Shown here: positions 1 through 11,556 of the stretch, piece by piece
How positions within the stretch are numbered: the stretch's first letter is position 1
How the letters are laid out: each line of letters starts with the position of its first letter
DNA from: Heterohyrax brucei
Taxonomy: Eukaryota > Chordata > Mammalia > Hyracoidea > Procaviidae
Reading direction: 5' to 3'
DNA length: 64,000 nt
NCBI GenBank assembly: GCA_028571685.1
Contig: CM053140.1
Location: forward strand, 221,855,323 to 221,919,322
Notes under the pieces: model-generated
Told to the model about the DNA's origin: nothing
Seen by the model: the letters and a program-made list of their open reading frames with translations, nothing else
Databases searched by the model: none
Position numbers and translations under genes: made by a program

Positions 1-165
1 CTGGTATAAAGCATAAAATATACATTTTCAATCCTTTTTCTATTTTTTAGCTTTCTAGATATAAGTAGGATGCTTTATATTAAATGTATACACACATAGC
101 TTTTTGTCTATGATAAATCTTCATTTTAAAAAAATATTTACCACAGTTTCGCTTCCAAGTTATTT

Positions 166-427
166 ATTTATTTTTATTTATTTATTTAATATGACTGAGT
201 GAAAATCTACATTCCCGTATAAATTTACATGCCCACCTATGTGCAGCTTCCACTGCTCTCCCTGTCCGGTGACAACACACTATTTCTCTCTGCTCCATAC
301 ACGTCTCATCCTCCCAGTAGCCTCCTTTCCCCTCCTCTCCACCCACTCTCCTTCCTCCAGCCAGAGGTCAGCAGGATGATATCCAATAGATGTATAGAAC
401 CATAAAGTGCATCCAATATATGGTCAC
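166..427 (-). mobile_element. L1 3' UTR fragment, 5' truncated
   Basis: Antisense fragment of an L1 3' UTR. It begins with a T-rich, TTTA-patterned tail (about 166-190), the reverse complement of an L1 poly(A) tail. The rest closely resembles the start of the long antisense L1 at 26459 (the stretch from 'cccatataaattt' to the C-rich 'cctctccacccactc' block). A 12-bp direct repeat, tccaagttattt, flanks it at 154-165 and 428-439 and fits a target-site duplication. It has no coding capacity. Confidence 0.8.
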
Positions 428-439
428 TCCAAGTTATTT

Positions 440-848
440 TTGTAACTGTAAACAGAACTCTGTGAGTCTTCTATAATCTTGATTACAAAAATAAACAAAG
501 TTAAATACTTTTAAGAAGTTAAGAAGTGCCTAGTTGCTTACTTCAAGCATATCCTAGACAACGAAAACATTCAGTGTATTTGGACAAATAAATGGGAACC
601 TCCTTCAGAAATAGATCAGTGAGTCCCTGTTCAGTAGTTCTAAAGGTGCACATATATAAGCATTGAAGGGCATTTTAGAAGTAAAAGTACAATAAGAGTC
701 AGTATGTCTCCAGCAATCTTCACTGAAGAAACAAAGACGTATTGCCACAGAAAAAAGTGGAAAATAAGTTTCTGAAAAGATTTGAAAATTCAAAGACCTA
801 AGGTGGTAATTTCCTAGATATGTTTTGAGTCAATGAGCAAATTTTTTG
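440..848. other. No recognised feature
   Basis: AT-rich sequence between the L1 scrap and the first LTR. I see no repeat family, exon-like frame or regulatory motif here. The one short minus-strand frame (605-793) shows no domain. Confidence 0.4.
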
Positions 849-853
849 GTCAC

Positions 854-1356
854 TGTTTTAGTCAGCTAGGGCTGCTGTAACAGAAATACCACAGAGTAGA
901 TAGCTTTCACAAAGGAACATTTATTCCTACACAGTCCGGTAGGCTACAAATCCACATTCAGGGTGTCCACTCCACGGGAAGACTTTCCCCTTTGTCAGCT
1001 CTGGAAGAAAGTTCAGTACTGTATCAGTCTTTGGCCAGGGAACATCTTGGCACAGGAACCGCAGATCTGAAGGACACACTCTTCTCCTGGTGCTGCTTTC
1101 TTGACAGTATGAGGTTCCCAATTCTCTACCTGTTTCTCTGTCCTTTTATCTCTTGTAGGATGAAAGGATTAAGGGTGGGGCAAGCCACACTCCAGGGAAA
1201 CTCCCTTTACAGTGGCGCAGTGAGGTAATCTCATGAAGGGATTTACAGTCCCACCCTAATCCTTTTACATACAGCATAGGAAAACCACAAAATGGAATCT
1301 TGGCTCAGCCACATGGCTACAAATATTTTGGGGGGGACACAATTCAATCCATGACA
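854..1356 (-). mobile_element. Solo MaLR-type LTR (A type)
   Basis: A 503-bp LTR on the minus strand. Read on that strand it starts TGTCATGGATTGAATTGTGT and ends CAGCCCTAGCTGACTAAAACA-like, the terminal pattern of mammalian ERVL-MaLR (MLT1-like) LTRs. A perfect 5-bp TSD, gtcac, lies at 849-853 and 1357-1361. There is no internal region, so it is a solo LTR left by recombination between the two LTRs of a provirus. Copies of the same subfamily occur at 8159, 21439 and 24642. Confidence 0.9.
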
Positions 1357-1361
1357 GTCAC

Positions 1362-1693
1362 TTAGAGAAGTTCTAGAAAGTGTTACTTTCTTTTATTATC
1401 TCTAGTAAACTAACTAGATTAGGGTGTAACACTGCTATTGCAGTGACTCAAAGCTCCTCAGAAAAGTATACAAGACTGTGTGCTGTGCATAGAGCAACAA
1501 AAACGTGCCTGGGTGCTCTGTATATTGGTTATGTCTAGAAGGTGAGCCATCCCATTTTTTTTTTCTTTTAGAGCAGCAAAAGGCTTTTATTAGAATAACA
1601 ATCAAGGCTCTGGCATTTGCTGCTAAGCGTGAGATCAATGAGTTTACTCTTTTACATTTTAGGTCCCTGCTGGATTTAAAAAAAACAGTGAAG
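1362..1693. other. No recognised feature
   Basis: Sequence between two solo LTRs. It has a T run at about 1555-1570. Overlapping short frames on both strands (1435-1791, 1505-1744) run into the next LTR and carry no recognisable domain. Confidence 0.4.
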
Positions 1694-1698
1694 GGAAT

Positions 1699-2108
1699 TG
1701 CCTTAGTCACCTGGTACTGCTCTAACAGAAAATGGCATGAGTAGAGGGCTTCATAAGGAGAAACTTGTATTGTCATAGTCCAGTAAGCCACAGTCTAGTA
1801 GGATAGGTCCAAATTCAGTGAAAGCATCTTGGCACAGGAACCTCAGGTCCAAAGGAGGTGTTCTGCTCTTGGTGCTGCTTTCTTGGTGGTGTTAGGTTCC
1901 CAAATTCCTCTGCTCAGTTCTCTCTCTTATTTCCCACAAGCTTGTAGCTTGAGTCCTGCCTCATTAATACAACTGCGGCCCATTCTGTGTCATCAGTATC
2001 ACAGAGGCATGATTCACAACCCATGGGAAGAATGGCACCATATTGGGACTCCTAGCTGAGTCAAATCAATACATACATTTTTGGGGTGACACAGTTCAAT
2101 CCGTGACA
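1699..2108 (-). mobile_element. Solo MaLR-type LTR (C type)
   Basis: A 410-bp minus-strand LTR. On that strand it starts TGTCACGGATTGAACTGTGT and ends in TAAGGCA. The outer ends resemble the A-type LTR, but most of the body differs: CTGGTACTGCTCTAACAG near the U5 end, and a CCTCATTAATACAACTG block in U3. A perfect 5-bp TSD, ggaat, lies at 1694-1698 and 2109-2113. This subfamily matters for the mosaic LTR at 19470. Confidence 0.88.
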
Positions 2109-2113
2109 GGAAT

Positions 2114-3110
2114 AATGTCGTTGTTAGATGCCATCAAGTCTGTTCTGACTCACACCAACCCTATGCACAAAGGAAGAAAACAATTCCTAGTCCTCCCCCT
2201 TGCCAACAATTGTGCTCATTTTTGGAGCCCCTTTGTCAATATTTCTTGATGCGGGTCTTCCTCTTTTTAACTGACTCTCTACCAAACATGATGTCCTTTT
2301 CCAGGGACTGATCCCTGCTGATAACATCACCAAAGTATTTAAGATATAGTGTTGCCATTCTTGCTTTAAAGGGGTATTCTAGCTGCACTTCTTACAAGAC
2401 AGATCTCTTTGTTCTTTTGTCAGTCCATGGTATAGTCAATATTCTTTTCCAACATCAAAATTCAAAGCCATCAATTCTTATTCTGTCTTACTTATTTATT
2501 CTCCAGCTTTAACACGTACATGATGCAACTGAAAATACCATGGCTTGGGTCAGGTACACCTTAGTCTTCAAACTGACATCTTTGCATCTCATCCCTTTAA
2601 AGAGGTCTTCTGCAGAATATTTGCCCAATTCAGTGTGTTCTTTGATTTCTTGATTGGTGTTTCCATAGATGCTGAGTGTAGATCACAAATAAAATTAAAT
2701 CTCTGACAGCCTCCATCTTTTCTCCATTTTTCATGACATTGATTATTGGCCCGGCTGGGAGAAATTACTTTCTTTGTGTCGAGGCATAATCTGTATTGAA
2801 GTTGTAGGCTTTGATCTTCATCATTAAGTGCTCCAAGTCCTCTTCACTTCTAGCAGGTAAGGCTGTATTATCTGAAAATTGCAGGCTGTTAATGATTCTT
2901 TCCCCAATCCTGATGCCCTGTTCTTCTTCATACAGTCCAGCTTCTCGGATTTGCTCAGCATGCAGATTGAATGGGTATGGTGAAAGAATACAACCCTGGC
3001 ACACACATTTCTGGACTTTAAATCATACAGTATTCCCTTGTTCTGCTCAATGACTGCCTCTTGATCCATGTACAAATTCCTCAAGAGCATAATTAGGTGT
3101 TCTGTAATAA
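2114..3110 (-). mobile_element. RTE1-type LINE, 3' part, antisense
   Basis: About 1 kb of antisense RTE1-type LINE. It starts with the reverse complement of the RTE1 tail (GTTGTTAGATGCCATCAAG) and runs back through the C-terminal region into the reverse transcriptase. Minus-strand frames at 2765-3004 and 2824-3120 keep RT pieces, for example MCQGCILSPYPFNLHAEQIR, the RTE form of the QGC.LSP motif. The copy is 5' truncated near the end of the RT core and full of stops and frameshifts. Its 3' end abuts the TSD of the LTR at 1699. Confidence 0.85.
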
Positions 3111-3127
3111 TATTAGCCAATAAAATA

Positions 3128-3313
3128 ACAAGTTGTCATCAAGTCAACTCCAGCTCATGGTGACCTCATTTGTATCACAACAGAACTATGCTCCATAAGG
3201 TTTTTAGTGACTTTTTCCAGGATACTTTTCTGAGGAACCTTTGAGGGGACTCAAACTTCCAATTTACCAGTTAGGAGCCAAAGTTTCTAACTGTTTGAAG
3301 CACCCAGGGACTT
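3128..3313 (-). mobile_element. AfroSINE, antisense
   Basis: Antisense AfroSINE. The GTTGTCATCAAGTCAACTCC start is the reverse complement of the RTE-like tail. The body (tcatggtgacctc ... aaggtttttagtgac ... aggaacctttgag) follows the elephant AfroSINE consensus, and the tRNA-related end comes last. It is strongly diverged. Confidence 0.8.
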
Positions 3314-3507
3314 TAGTCAACACTATGAGACTAAGTAAGAGTCTAAAAAGTATAAAGACACAGGGCTTAAATATGATAGTTGAGGAAATACACTTCTGAA
3401 TTCTTAATCTCTTTCTTATACGAACTAAAAAGTGATTGGAAGAAGTCATGATAATTAGTCTGAGGAAGAAAACAAATATGAAAAACATGGCCACAAGAAT
3501 AAAAAAC

Positions 3508-3692
3508 TTGATGCTATTGAATTGATTCTGACCCTATAGGGCAGAGTAAAACTGCTCAACAGGATTTCCAAACCTGTAATATTTATGGATGCAGACTGCT
3601 ATGTCTTTTCCCATGAATGGGTAGTGGGTTTAGAACCAGGGACTTTGGATAGCAGTTGAGTACTTAACCACAGAACCACCAGAACTGTTTTA
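3508..3692 (-). mobile_element. AfroSINE, long form, antisense
   Basis: Antisense AfroSINE of the longer type, with an extra central block (aacctgtaatatttatgg ... cttttcccatgaatgg) before the tRNA-related head, which ends gagtacttaaccacagaacc. A second antisense copy sits 200 bp upstream. Confidence 0.82.
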
Positions 3693-5264
3693 GAGAGATG
3701 GCATCTATTTCTAATATAAAAAGTCCAATAAAAGACAAATGGATTTAGATTTGGCTATAAGGTATAACTAGTACGGAAGGGTAGAAGACCCAGGGTAGTA
3801 GATTTTGTTTAATATTAGGAAGACTTTTAATAAGAATTTTTCAATATGGGCTATTGTGTTAAGTGGGATAAATCCTTCAACAGGATACATTCAAAGTAGA
3901 ATCTTTTTGATAATCTCAAATAGATGCTAATGAAGGACTGGGATGTTACTTGGAAATTTGGGAATCAAGTCTCTAATGGCCTTTTAACTTTAAAACTCTC
4001 AATACAATAACAGCATTAGTCTCAGACTGCGTTAACAAAAATACAGGATCATGGGAGGAGCAAAATTCTTCACTACACTTTAATCTAGACCATGGCCTGT
4101 GTTACTGATGAGAAGGTAAAGAACTGGAATGATACTGGGAAGCCAGGTAGATACAGATATAACATCAAACAATGATAACAATGTGTAGAGAACTCGAATT
4201 GAATAAACAAACTACTTACGATCACAGATATATGCAAATTTCACCCCTGTTTCAAAGTCCAGCTCAAAGTTCATCTCTTTGGGAGACATTTCCTTGACCC
4301 TCGACAACTACTAGGTAGCAACTGTTCTAGACAATGTATATTATGCTGATTGCTTAAGTACTTGTAGTCAGATCTCCCACCAAAAACCTGATGTTTATCT
4401 TACAAATACTGAAAATATTGAAGCACTTTGAAAATTACGTTTCAAAATCTCTGATGATAATTTTTCTGATCACTAATTGTATTTTCCTATTTTGTCTTTC
4501 CTTTCCCTCAGTAATCTCAGTTCTTAAGTTATTGATGATGGTGATTTCGTTAAATTTTCTTCCTCTAAACTCTTGTTGTTTGGGCATAACTAAGTTTCCA
4601 GATTGCTTAGGAAACCAAACCTAGTCAGCAGCTGCCAGGGCATAACAATAAGTTCCCATTCCAATTCACCTCTTCTTGTCAGAGGTGAAATGGACAACAT
4701 GTATCTTCGCAGAAGAAATGTTTAAAAGGTAGCACATTTAATTAAAATTTAAAATACATTTTGCAATGTGTTAGTCCATGAAACCCTCCCACCATCCCTC
4801 CCGAGAGAGTTGCAGTAGGAAAAGAGAGCTGCATTGCTGTTAGAATCACAGACTCCAGGTTGTAACAAGCTATTGTTTAAGATCCAGGCACCACTGGGGA
4901 CTTGCTGGGAGACTGGAGCTGTGTTTGCAGGAGTACCAGCATCTCTGGACAAGCAAATGAAAACCACCTGCCAGAGTGATGATAGCCAGGAGCCTTCCTT
5001 GGGCCAGGCAGGCAGAGTCAATTGTCCTTAGGAAATGAAGGGAAAAAAGAGTTAAGCCTCACAGAAATTAAAATGGTTCAAGAGGTGTACAATATAAGGA
5101 TAATGGTTTCAGCTGTTTTTAGTAGAGTTGTCACACTTTCATGAGCACTTTTTCTTCATGTTGTATCAACATAATTGAGAATCATTACTGAGGAGTCAGT
5201 TATTTGTGTTAACTTGCTATGTACAATATTAAAAAAATCTAGTTTCTCATTATTTACTATAATT
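3693..5264. other. Mostly unrecognised; short L2 scrap
   Basis: About 4240-4315 resembles the L2 3' region (cagctcaaagttcatctctttggg, then a ttccttgacc block), plus strand, low divergence signal only. Apart from that I recognise nothing. A less AT-rich patch at about 4780-5035 has overlapping short frames on both strands (4749-5021 minus, 4834-5031 plus) with no domain I know and no visible splice-site pair that would argue for an exon. Confidence 0.35.
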
Positions 5265-5960
5265 TGTGCATTCATACATTAATTTATTCAATAAACACAT
5301 ATTGATTGAATACCAGGTGGACACAAAGAACTATACTGGGTACAGAGTGACACAAAGAAGGGTGAAGGGCAGTGCTCATCTCAAGAAGTTCAGTCTGCTC
5401 ATAGAAGTAAGTATTCAGGCTCCATCAGGACTCAGAGATGCATACCGCATGGTTAAGATCAAGATGCTTTGGGAAAATAATAAGACAGGAACAAACCCAG
5501 GTTGAAGTGATGGTGAGGGCAGGAACCTAAGCTGAGGCTGGAAGACAGCATTCTTTCAACTAGAAAATAAGTGGGAAATAAACATGAAACTGAGGCTTCT
5601 ATGTGGAGGAAAATACCAGATGTAAGGGAGCAGAGAAAAGGCAAATTATATACCTTATGGGGGCTATCCGCTCTGGTACGTGGAATGTCAGAAGGAGAAG
5701 CTAAGAGTTGTGATGTGTAAGACAATTTCAAAGAATGGCAAATTGTCTAATTTAGCTGATGCAAATGATAAGATTTGGGGTAGAATGTAATTAGATGTTA
5801 AACTGAAAACTCAGCATGAAGCTTATTGTCTGCTTATGGAGCTCACTCTGACGGTATCACTTTCCTGCCTAATGAATAATGGAAGCCAATGAAGGCTTTT
5901 GAGTAGGAGAGTAATGTGATTCAAACAGTGAACTGATATGGTGTGATTCTCACATTTTAA
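5265..5960 (+). repeat. Old mammalian-wide repeat
   Basis: Starts with the common motif ttattcaataaacacatattgattgaataccaggt and ends with gaagccaatgaaggcttttgag followed by a gtaatgtgattcaaa block. I recognise both as parts of an old mammalian interspersed repeat but cannot name the family with confidence. The middle is too diverged to follow. Confidence 0.45.
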
Positions 5961-6089
5961 AATGCTGTCATTAAATGCCAATATGGTTTTCGTTTTTCTC
6001 AGTGTAGCCCCTCTGCAGAACCAAAGCTAGTTGTTTTACTGTTTCTCATGCTTAAACTGTACACATCATTCTTAGCCCATGTGCCAGAA

Positions 6090-6190
6090 CTGTAAGTCCT
6101 TCTACCCTGTCATCCACTACATTTTAAGATTCAATATGAAACATATTTTTTTCAGAAACTTTTCCTGATTGTCTCACATTCATCTTTGAT
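6090..6190 (+). repeat. Probable L2 fragment
   Basis: The stretch gaaacttttcctgattgtc matches the L2 3' UTR motif usually read as gaagccttccctgac. Flanks are too diverged to extend it. Confidence 0.4.
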
Positions 6191-6845
6191 CTCTTTATAT
6201 CTTTCAATATGTATGCATTTCAATATGTAGTATGCTGTTGATTTATTTCCCTATATCAGTTGCAATTTTTGAATATATATATTTCTAGTATTAATATTAG
6301 AGGTGGTACCTACTACTTTGATTTCTGTTGAATATTTCCTGAGTAGCAATAATATAATGTTCAGTACCTAGAAGTTACTTGGAAAATGTTCTAGCTAGCA
6401 AACTCTTTAGGGAAACTTATATTTATTTGGCCTAGCCCTTCTTCAGATCATTTGGCCAAATCTAGTTTTCTCTAAATGATATTTAATGGCTAAACTCTCA
6501 AATTCTAAATTGTGCTGTCTGTAATACATACTTCCCAGATGGTTCTATTGTTAAAATAATATTGCAGAGCTCTTGTGTCTTTCTAACTAACTTTCTCTCC
6601 CTCTAACACCTCACTAGTATTGCATCCAAGCCACAGAGGCCTGGCGATGACATGAGTTGCTTAGAAAACCAAATGCTATATTACAGTGACTTCACTGCAG
6701 GTTCTAAGAACAACTGTGTCAGGCACAAAGGGAATCCTCATTCAACATGTTGCTCAAGATGTCTATACCACAACTTGTTGGTTGCTGCTTTCTTCTTTAA
6801 TTCACAGTTTTAACTCATAACTTTGCTAAGGAACATAAAAATAAT
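6191..6845. other. No recognised feature
   Basis: AT-rich sequence without a repeat family, long frame or motif that I can identify. Confidence 0.4.
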
Positions 6846-7032
6846 CAGTCCTCATGGAATCAACTCTAAGTCATGGTGACCTCGTATATGTCAAAGTAAA
6901 ACTGTGTTCTATAGAGTTTTCAGTGATTGATTTTCAAGTAAGTCCTTACACATTTCTTTGAAGGAACTTTTGCAGGGACTTGAAAACCAACCTTTCTGTT
7001 AACAGTCATTTGTACCACTCATGTGTTTCTGC
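6846..7032 (-). mobile_element. AfroSINE, antisense
   Basis: Antisense AfroSINE: gtcctcatggaatcaactc is the tail, then tcatggtgacctcgtatatg, ctatagagttttcagtg, and a head that has lost most of the tRNA-related part. Old and diverged. Confidence 0.75.
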
Positions 7033-7675
7033 CCAAAGGAAATGACCTTTAATGAGTCAGGGGAATGGCTATCATAATCTTGACTGATGCTTGAGACCTA
7101 AAAAGATTGCTCTTCTCCTAGGGAGAGAGTATATGATTTAATTAAGATCCAAAGCACATGTCTGCAGAACCTCCTAATAAAGGTTACCCACAGGAAAGTT
7201 GTAAACAAGAACACAAGATGTCATTTTGTTCATTTTGAGCAAATGATGAAAACCAAAATAATTTTTATCTTTATCTTCATCACCAGCAAAGCTTAGCACT
7301 TGGAAGAGAATCCGACTTCATAAAAACAAAACAAAAAATACCCAGCCTTAAATACAGGAGATTTGGGCACTAGTTTCAAGTTCTGATTTTCACTAAATGT
7401 TTCTTAGGGGGAATTTGTAAAAAAATTGTTGAGCCTTGGTCTCAGTTACCCTAGCAAACATTTTTTAAATGGATAATTATGAAAGGTGTATGAATTACAG
7501 CTAGAAAAGTGATTCTTAAATTAAAATATTCATAGATAAAATGTTACATTATTTTATAAAGTGAAAAACATCTGATACATGTCTTAGAGTGAAACAGTCC
7601 AGAGATAAGTGGTGAAAATTTTACTTAAAAGAGGCCTTGAACAATCTGGTCTTTATTTGCTTCATGAGCTAAATC
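7033..7675. other. No recognised feature
   Basis: I see no repeat family or coding signal. An A-rich run with CAAAA repeats lies at about 7321-7340. Confidence 0.4.
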
Positions 7676-7832
7676 TACGTACCCATTGCTGTCCAATTAA
7701 TCCTGACTCATAGCAAGATCATATATGATAGAGCAGAATTGTCCCTATAGGATTTCCAAGGACTGGCTGGTGAATTTGAACTGCTAATTTTTTTGGTTAG
7801 CACCTGAGCTGTTAACCAGTGGCCCGGCTTAG
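7676..7832 (-). mobile_element. AfroSINE, antisense
   Basis: Antisense AfroSINE, standard short form. It reads ctgtccaattaatcctgact, catagcaagatcatatatgata, tccctataggatttccaagg, gaatttgaactgctaa, then ggttagcacctgagctgtta. The gaatttgaactg stretch is the reverse complement of the Pol III B box, and the last part covers the A-box region. Confidence 0.85.
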
Positions 7833-8153
7833 GAACACCTAAAAATAAGTAGCAGATTCAGCAACCACATCATAGGTTAAAAACCCAAGAAGACAAAACT
7901 TTTTTAAGTGCAATGACTTAAGTTCAGATGTGACTAACTTTGGAATTAGCAGCAGAATGCAGCAAATGTGTGGAGAATGGAACCAATAGTCAGAGATAGA
8001 AGGGAGGCAATGACAGGAGTGACTGGCATGAAGAAGATTCAGGACATGTCTGTGGGAATACAGTCCACAGCAATGGCGAGACATAGAAGTAGACAGGATT
8101 CGTAGAGTCAAACTAACCAAGACTCTGGTACATAGCAGGGCTTCGAACACTTC
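7833..8153. other. Unassigned, possible old repeat
   Basis: Phrases such as gaggcaatgacaggag and agacatagaagtagacagg faintly recall the old mammalian repeat seen at 5265, but the match is too weak to call. The minus-strand frame at 7839-8201 runs into the LTR and has no domain. Confidence 0.25.
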
Positions 8154-8158
8154 GCTGG

Positions 8159-8677
8159 TGTCATGGGTTGAATTGTGTCCCCCCAAAATATGTGTAGTCA
8201 TGTGGCTGGGACATGATTCCCAGTATCTTGTGACTGTCTTCCATTTTGTGGTTTCCCTAAACTGTATGTTAAAGGATGGGGGACTGTAAATTCCTTCATA
8301 GGATTACTTCCCTGCTCTGCTGTAAAGGGAGTTTCCCTGGAGTATGGCTGGCCCCACCCTTAATCCTTTCAGCCTGCAAGAGATAAAAGGAAAGAGAAGC
8401 AAGCAGAGAATGGGGAAACTGGTACCATCAAGCAAGCAGCACCAGGAGAAGAGTGCATCCTTCAGACCTGAGGTTCCTGCACCAAGACGCTCCTTGGACA
8501 AAGACTGATGCAATACCAGACTTTCCTCCAGAGCCCACAAGGGGAAAGCCTTCCCCTGGAGGGGACACCCTCAATATAGACTTGCAACCTACTGGACTGT
8601 GTAAGAATAAACCTTCCTTTGTTAAAGCCATCCACTCTGCGGTATTTCTGTTAGAGCAGCCCTAGCTTACTAAAACA
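8159..8677 (+). mobile_element. Solo MaLR-type LTR (A type)
   Basis: A 519-bp plus-strand LTR, TGTCATGGGTTGAATTGTGT to CCCTAGCTTACTAAAACA. It has a perfect 5-bp TSD, gctgg, at 8154-8158 and 8678-8682. It is the reverse-orientation counterpart of the LTR at 854 and aligns with it over its full length. An AATAAA signal lies near the 3' side (gtaagaataaaccttcc, about 8600-8616), as expected for the end of R. The short frames across it (8304-8540, 8428-8631, 8453-8665) are not genes. Confidence 0.92.
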
Positions 8678-8894
8678 GCTGGGGAACCAGCAAAGACAAC
8701 AAACAGGAGAAAGAAAGATTAAAAGCAAATAAGGTTTCAAACTTATGGGTAATTAATAAATTTATCAGGATCTCAATACAGAGCAACACTAGGATACAGG
8801 CACCAAGGCTTGACTCAAGATGAGCAGCTGGTCTCTAAATAAGGTAGAAACCTAGTCATATAAACATGAGAATAATAGTAATACTAGTATTAAT

Positions 8895-9055
8895 AATGAT
8901 ACCAGTGAATGCTTATAAGTACATCCTATGTTCTGGATATAGTTTTGTGGTACATACATTAACTTATGTACTTATACAATAATTCAATAAATTTATTGTT
9001 ATTACCAACATTATAAAGAAGGGTATAGAAATTTACTTCCTAAGAGTCACAGCTG
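8895..9055 (+). repeat. MIR
   Basis: MIR core-like sequence: gcttataagtacatcctatg, then tacattaacttatgtac, ttattgttattacc, and agaaatttacttcctaagag. It is interrupted at about 9056 by an AfroSINE 3' part. Confidence 0.6.
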
Positions 9056-9132
9056 CAGAAAACCCCATGGAGCACACTTCTACTCTGAAACCCATGGGGC
9101 TGTCATGAATTTGAATTGTTTTGATGGCAGTA
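9056..9132 (+). mobile_element. AfroSINE 3' fragment
   Basis: Covers only the 3' third of the SINE: ccccatggagcacacttcta, ctctgaaacccatggggctg, then the diverged tail aattgttttgatggcagt. It lies between two MIR pieces. Confidence 0.6.
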
Positions 9133-9134
9133 TT

Positions 9135-9265
9135 TTATTTTTTGTCTTTATTTTATAGATGACAAAACTGAGGCAAAGAAAGTTTAAGCAATTTATCCAA
9201 GCATACACAAGGAATTTCCATCCAGGCATCTGACTCTACAGCTCTAGATTTTAAGCTGAGCTACT
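9135..9265 (+). repeat. MIR
   Basis: A second MIR piece: attttatagatgacaaaact, gaggcaaagaaagtttaagc, aatttatcc, catccaggcatctgac. It repeats the part of MIR present in the copy at 8895, so it is a separate insertion, not the same copy split. Confidence 0.65.
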
Positions 9266-10534
9266 AAACATGCCCAGAATGAGACTATCAACAAAGTTAA
9301 CTTCACATTGTCTAATTTCCATTAGCATATGGATGAATTCCCAGTGGTCAGGGATGATGGAGATAAAGTGGAAATTTATGATTACTTTTTAGAGAAGCCC
9401 ATATCTGAACTGTAAAAACCATTTTAGTACCAGGTCTAACCTATAAGGAGAAGGTGAAATCATAGAACAAGGGAAAAGGTGGTAACAGTTAAAGTGAGGT
9501 GTAGGACAAGATAAATTGAGGTATGCAGCCAACAGATATATCGTTGATGAAATCAAGACTCATGTAGCATGAGTAGGGAGAGGAATTTGAAAAATATAAA
9601 CTAGACTGAAGGTAGTTAGGTCCAAAAGATATGATTTGCAATCTTTAGATAACTCTCACCTGGAGTAAGGACTGGATGGATTTGTATGCTTGCCCTCCCC
9701 ACCCGACAGCTTGGAGAAAAGGCAAACAGGACCATTATTTTCCTTGAAAAGAAGCTGGCTGTAATTGTGTTTCTTTGATTCCTCTCTTCAGACCTGCTAC
9801 TCTAGCTTAATTACAGCATTGATTCTCTTTGAGATAGCTATGAATAAAAGGAGTATAGGTCCACATCTTCAAGCACATGTGACTCAGGCACAACTCAATA
9901 CCCAGTCGTTCAACTTCACTGTAGCACGCATCCCCGGGAAGTTGACTGGTAATTCTTCAGAAATAACCTTATGAAATTGTCAACTTGGAATTTTCTAAAA
10001 TTCAACAATGAAAAATAAATCAGGCTCTGAAAGTTTCCTTTCCTGATTGCACTTTCAGGATACGCCCACAAAGGGGAAAGAGTCCTCTCCCAACTTCTCC
10101 CCTTTCCCTCAAATAAAAAGTAAGACCTAAACTGGAAGTATACAGAATGAATCATGATCAGTGGGACTCATCATTCTCTGCACATTCCCAGAATATTGCC
10201 CAAGAGGTTTAGTTTATCTGGGTAAAATGGCTCATGATATGACACTGGGGTTTCTGCAGTGTGTTGAACACATTCCTCCACTTAACTCTGGTATTAACCT
10301 CACAGGCCTTCTAAATGTGAAAGTTAAATTAAATCCAAAAAATATTTCTTGAGATCTTGCTAATACTAGACATTAGAGAAACAAGATGATTAAGAAATGG
10401 TCTCTGCTATATTTGCCATGATTTGTTATTATTTTGTAGTCTAATTAAACAAAGAAATACCAGGTTTAATATTCTTAGTAAAAGAAAAGGTAAGTAACCC
10501 AGAGATACTATGATAGTTTGAATTCCAGAGACCC
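9266..10534. other. No recognised feature
   Basis: About 1.3 kb in which I recognise no repeat. Short frames at 9765-9974, 9916-10155 and 10161-10352 have no known domain, and nothing suggests exons. Confidence 0.4.
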
Positions 10535-11480
10535 TGCATTTTTGTACTAAGACTTTTTTCTTTATTGACATATACGTATCAGAAAATACACAGATTGTGA
10601 GTGGACAGTTCAATGAGTTTTAATAAATTTACATGTTTGAAGTTGGACCCAAATTAAGATGCTGTTTTCATCACCCCAGGAAATTTCCCTGTTTGTTTTC
10701 CCAGTTGACACTTCACCTTAAGCCTTGAAGAGAGAAACACATTCTGATTTCTATTCCTATAGATCTAGTTTATCACTAGTATGGAGTCCCGGGGTGGTGC
10801 AAATGTTTAACACACTCAGCTGGCTGCTAACAGGAAGTTTGGAAGTCCTTGCAGAGTCATCTCAGAAAAAAAGGCCTAATGATCTATTAAAAAAAAAAAT
10901 CCTATGGAGCACAATCCTACTTTGACATACATGAGATCACTATGAGTGAGAGTCAACTTCATGGTAACTTAGTTTTTGGTACAATTATAGTAAACAACAA
11001 AAACATTATATTAAAGTGAAAGAGCCAAATAGAAAGTAATATTTGGCTTCCTTAGTTGAACATAATGTTTTTAAAATGTATTCATGCTGTTACATGTATT
11101 ATTTCAGTAGTTCACTACTTCTTGCTACTGAATAGTATTCTGTTTTATGAATATATCAGAATTAGTTAACCCATCTTTCTATAGATGGATATTTGGAGTG
11201 TGTCAGTTCTGGGCAATTGAAAGAGACATTAAGAGCATTGCTGCCCCCTTTCTCTTTTGTAGACATATAGTTTTATTTATCTTGGCTAAATACCTAGAAC
11301 TGGAATTTCTGGTTATAGGGTGAGTGATTTTACTTTATAAGAAACTATCAAGAGTTTTCAAGATGGTCCTACTATTTACAGTTTGGCCAGCAATGTATGA
11401 AAATTTCAGCAGCTTAAGATTCTCAACACTACTTGATGTTATCAATCTTAGATATTAATCATTCTAGTAAGATTGGACGT
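10535..11480 (-). mobile_element. Old L1 (L1M-type) 3' end, antisense
   Basis: The left part (ctttattgacatatacgtat ... gttcaatgagttttaata ... ttttcatcacccc) is the antisense 3' end of an old mammalian L1. The right part (catgctgttacatgtattat, ctactgaatagtattctg, ctaaatacctagaactgg, ggccagcaatgtatga) continues it towards ORF2. An AfroSINE at about 10782-10990 splits it. Confidence 0.78.
10782..10990 (+). mobile_element. AfroSINE
   Basis: Plus-strand AfroSINE inserted in the old L1 tail. The head is gagtcccggggtggtgcaaa, then ctcagctggctgctaacagg, an A-rich stretch, tcctatggagcacaatccta, and the RTE-like tail tgagtgagagtcaacttcatgg. Its presence inside the L1 shows it is younger than that L1. 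Confidence 0.8.
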
Positions 11481-11502
11481 CAACATTAAAAAACACTTCT
11501 CC

Positions 11503-11556
11503 CTACTGGGCCAATAAGCAGCATCATGATAAATGCAGAAAATATTGAAGTTGTGC
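11503..11556 (+). mobile_element. RTE1 internal scrap
   Basis: About 54 bp matching the sense RTE1 sequence just after the RT core (actgggccaataagcagcat, catgataaatgcagaaaata, ttgaagttgt). Neither flank continues the element, so it is an isolated internal piece. Confidence 0.6.

Noticed and set aside
4749..5035. A possible exon in a GC-richer patch
   Set aside because: Frames are open on both strands, no domain is seen, and no convincing pair of splice sites bounds a frame.
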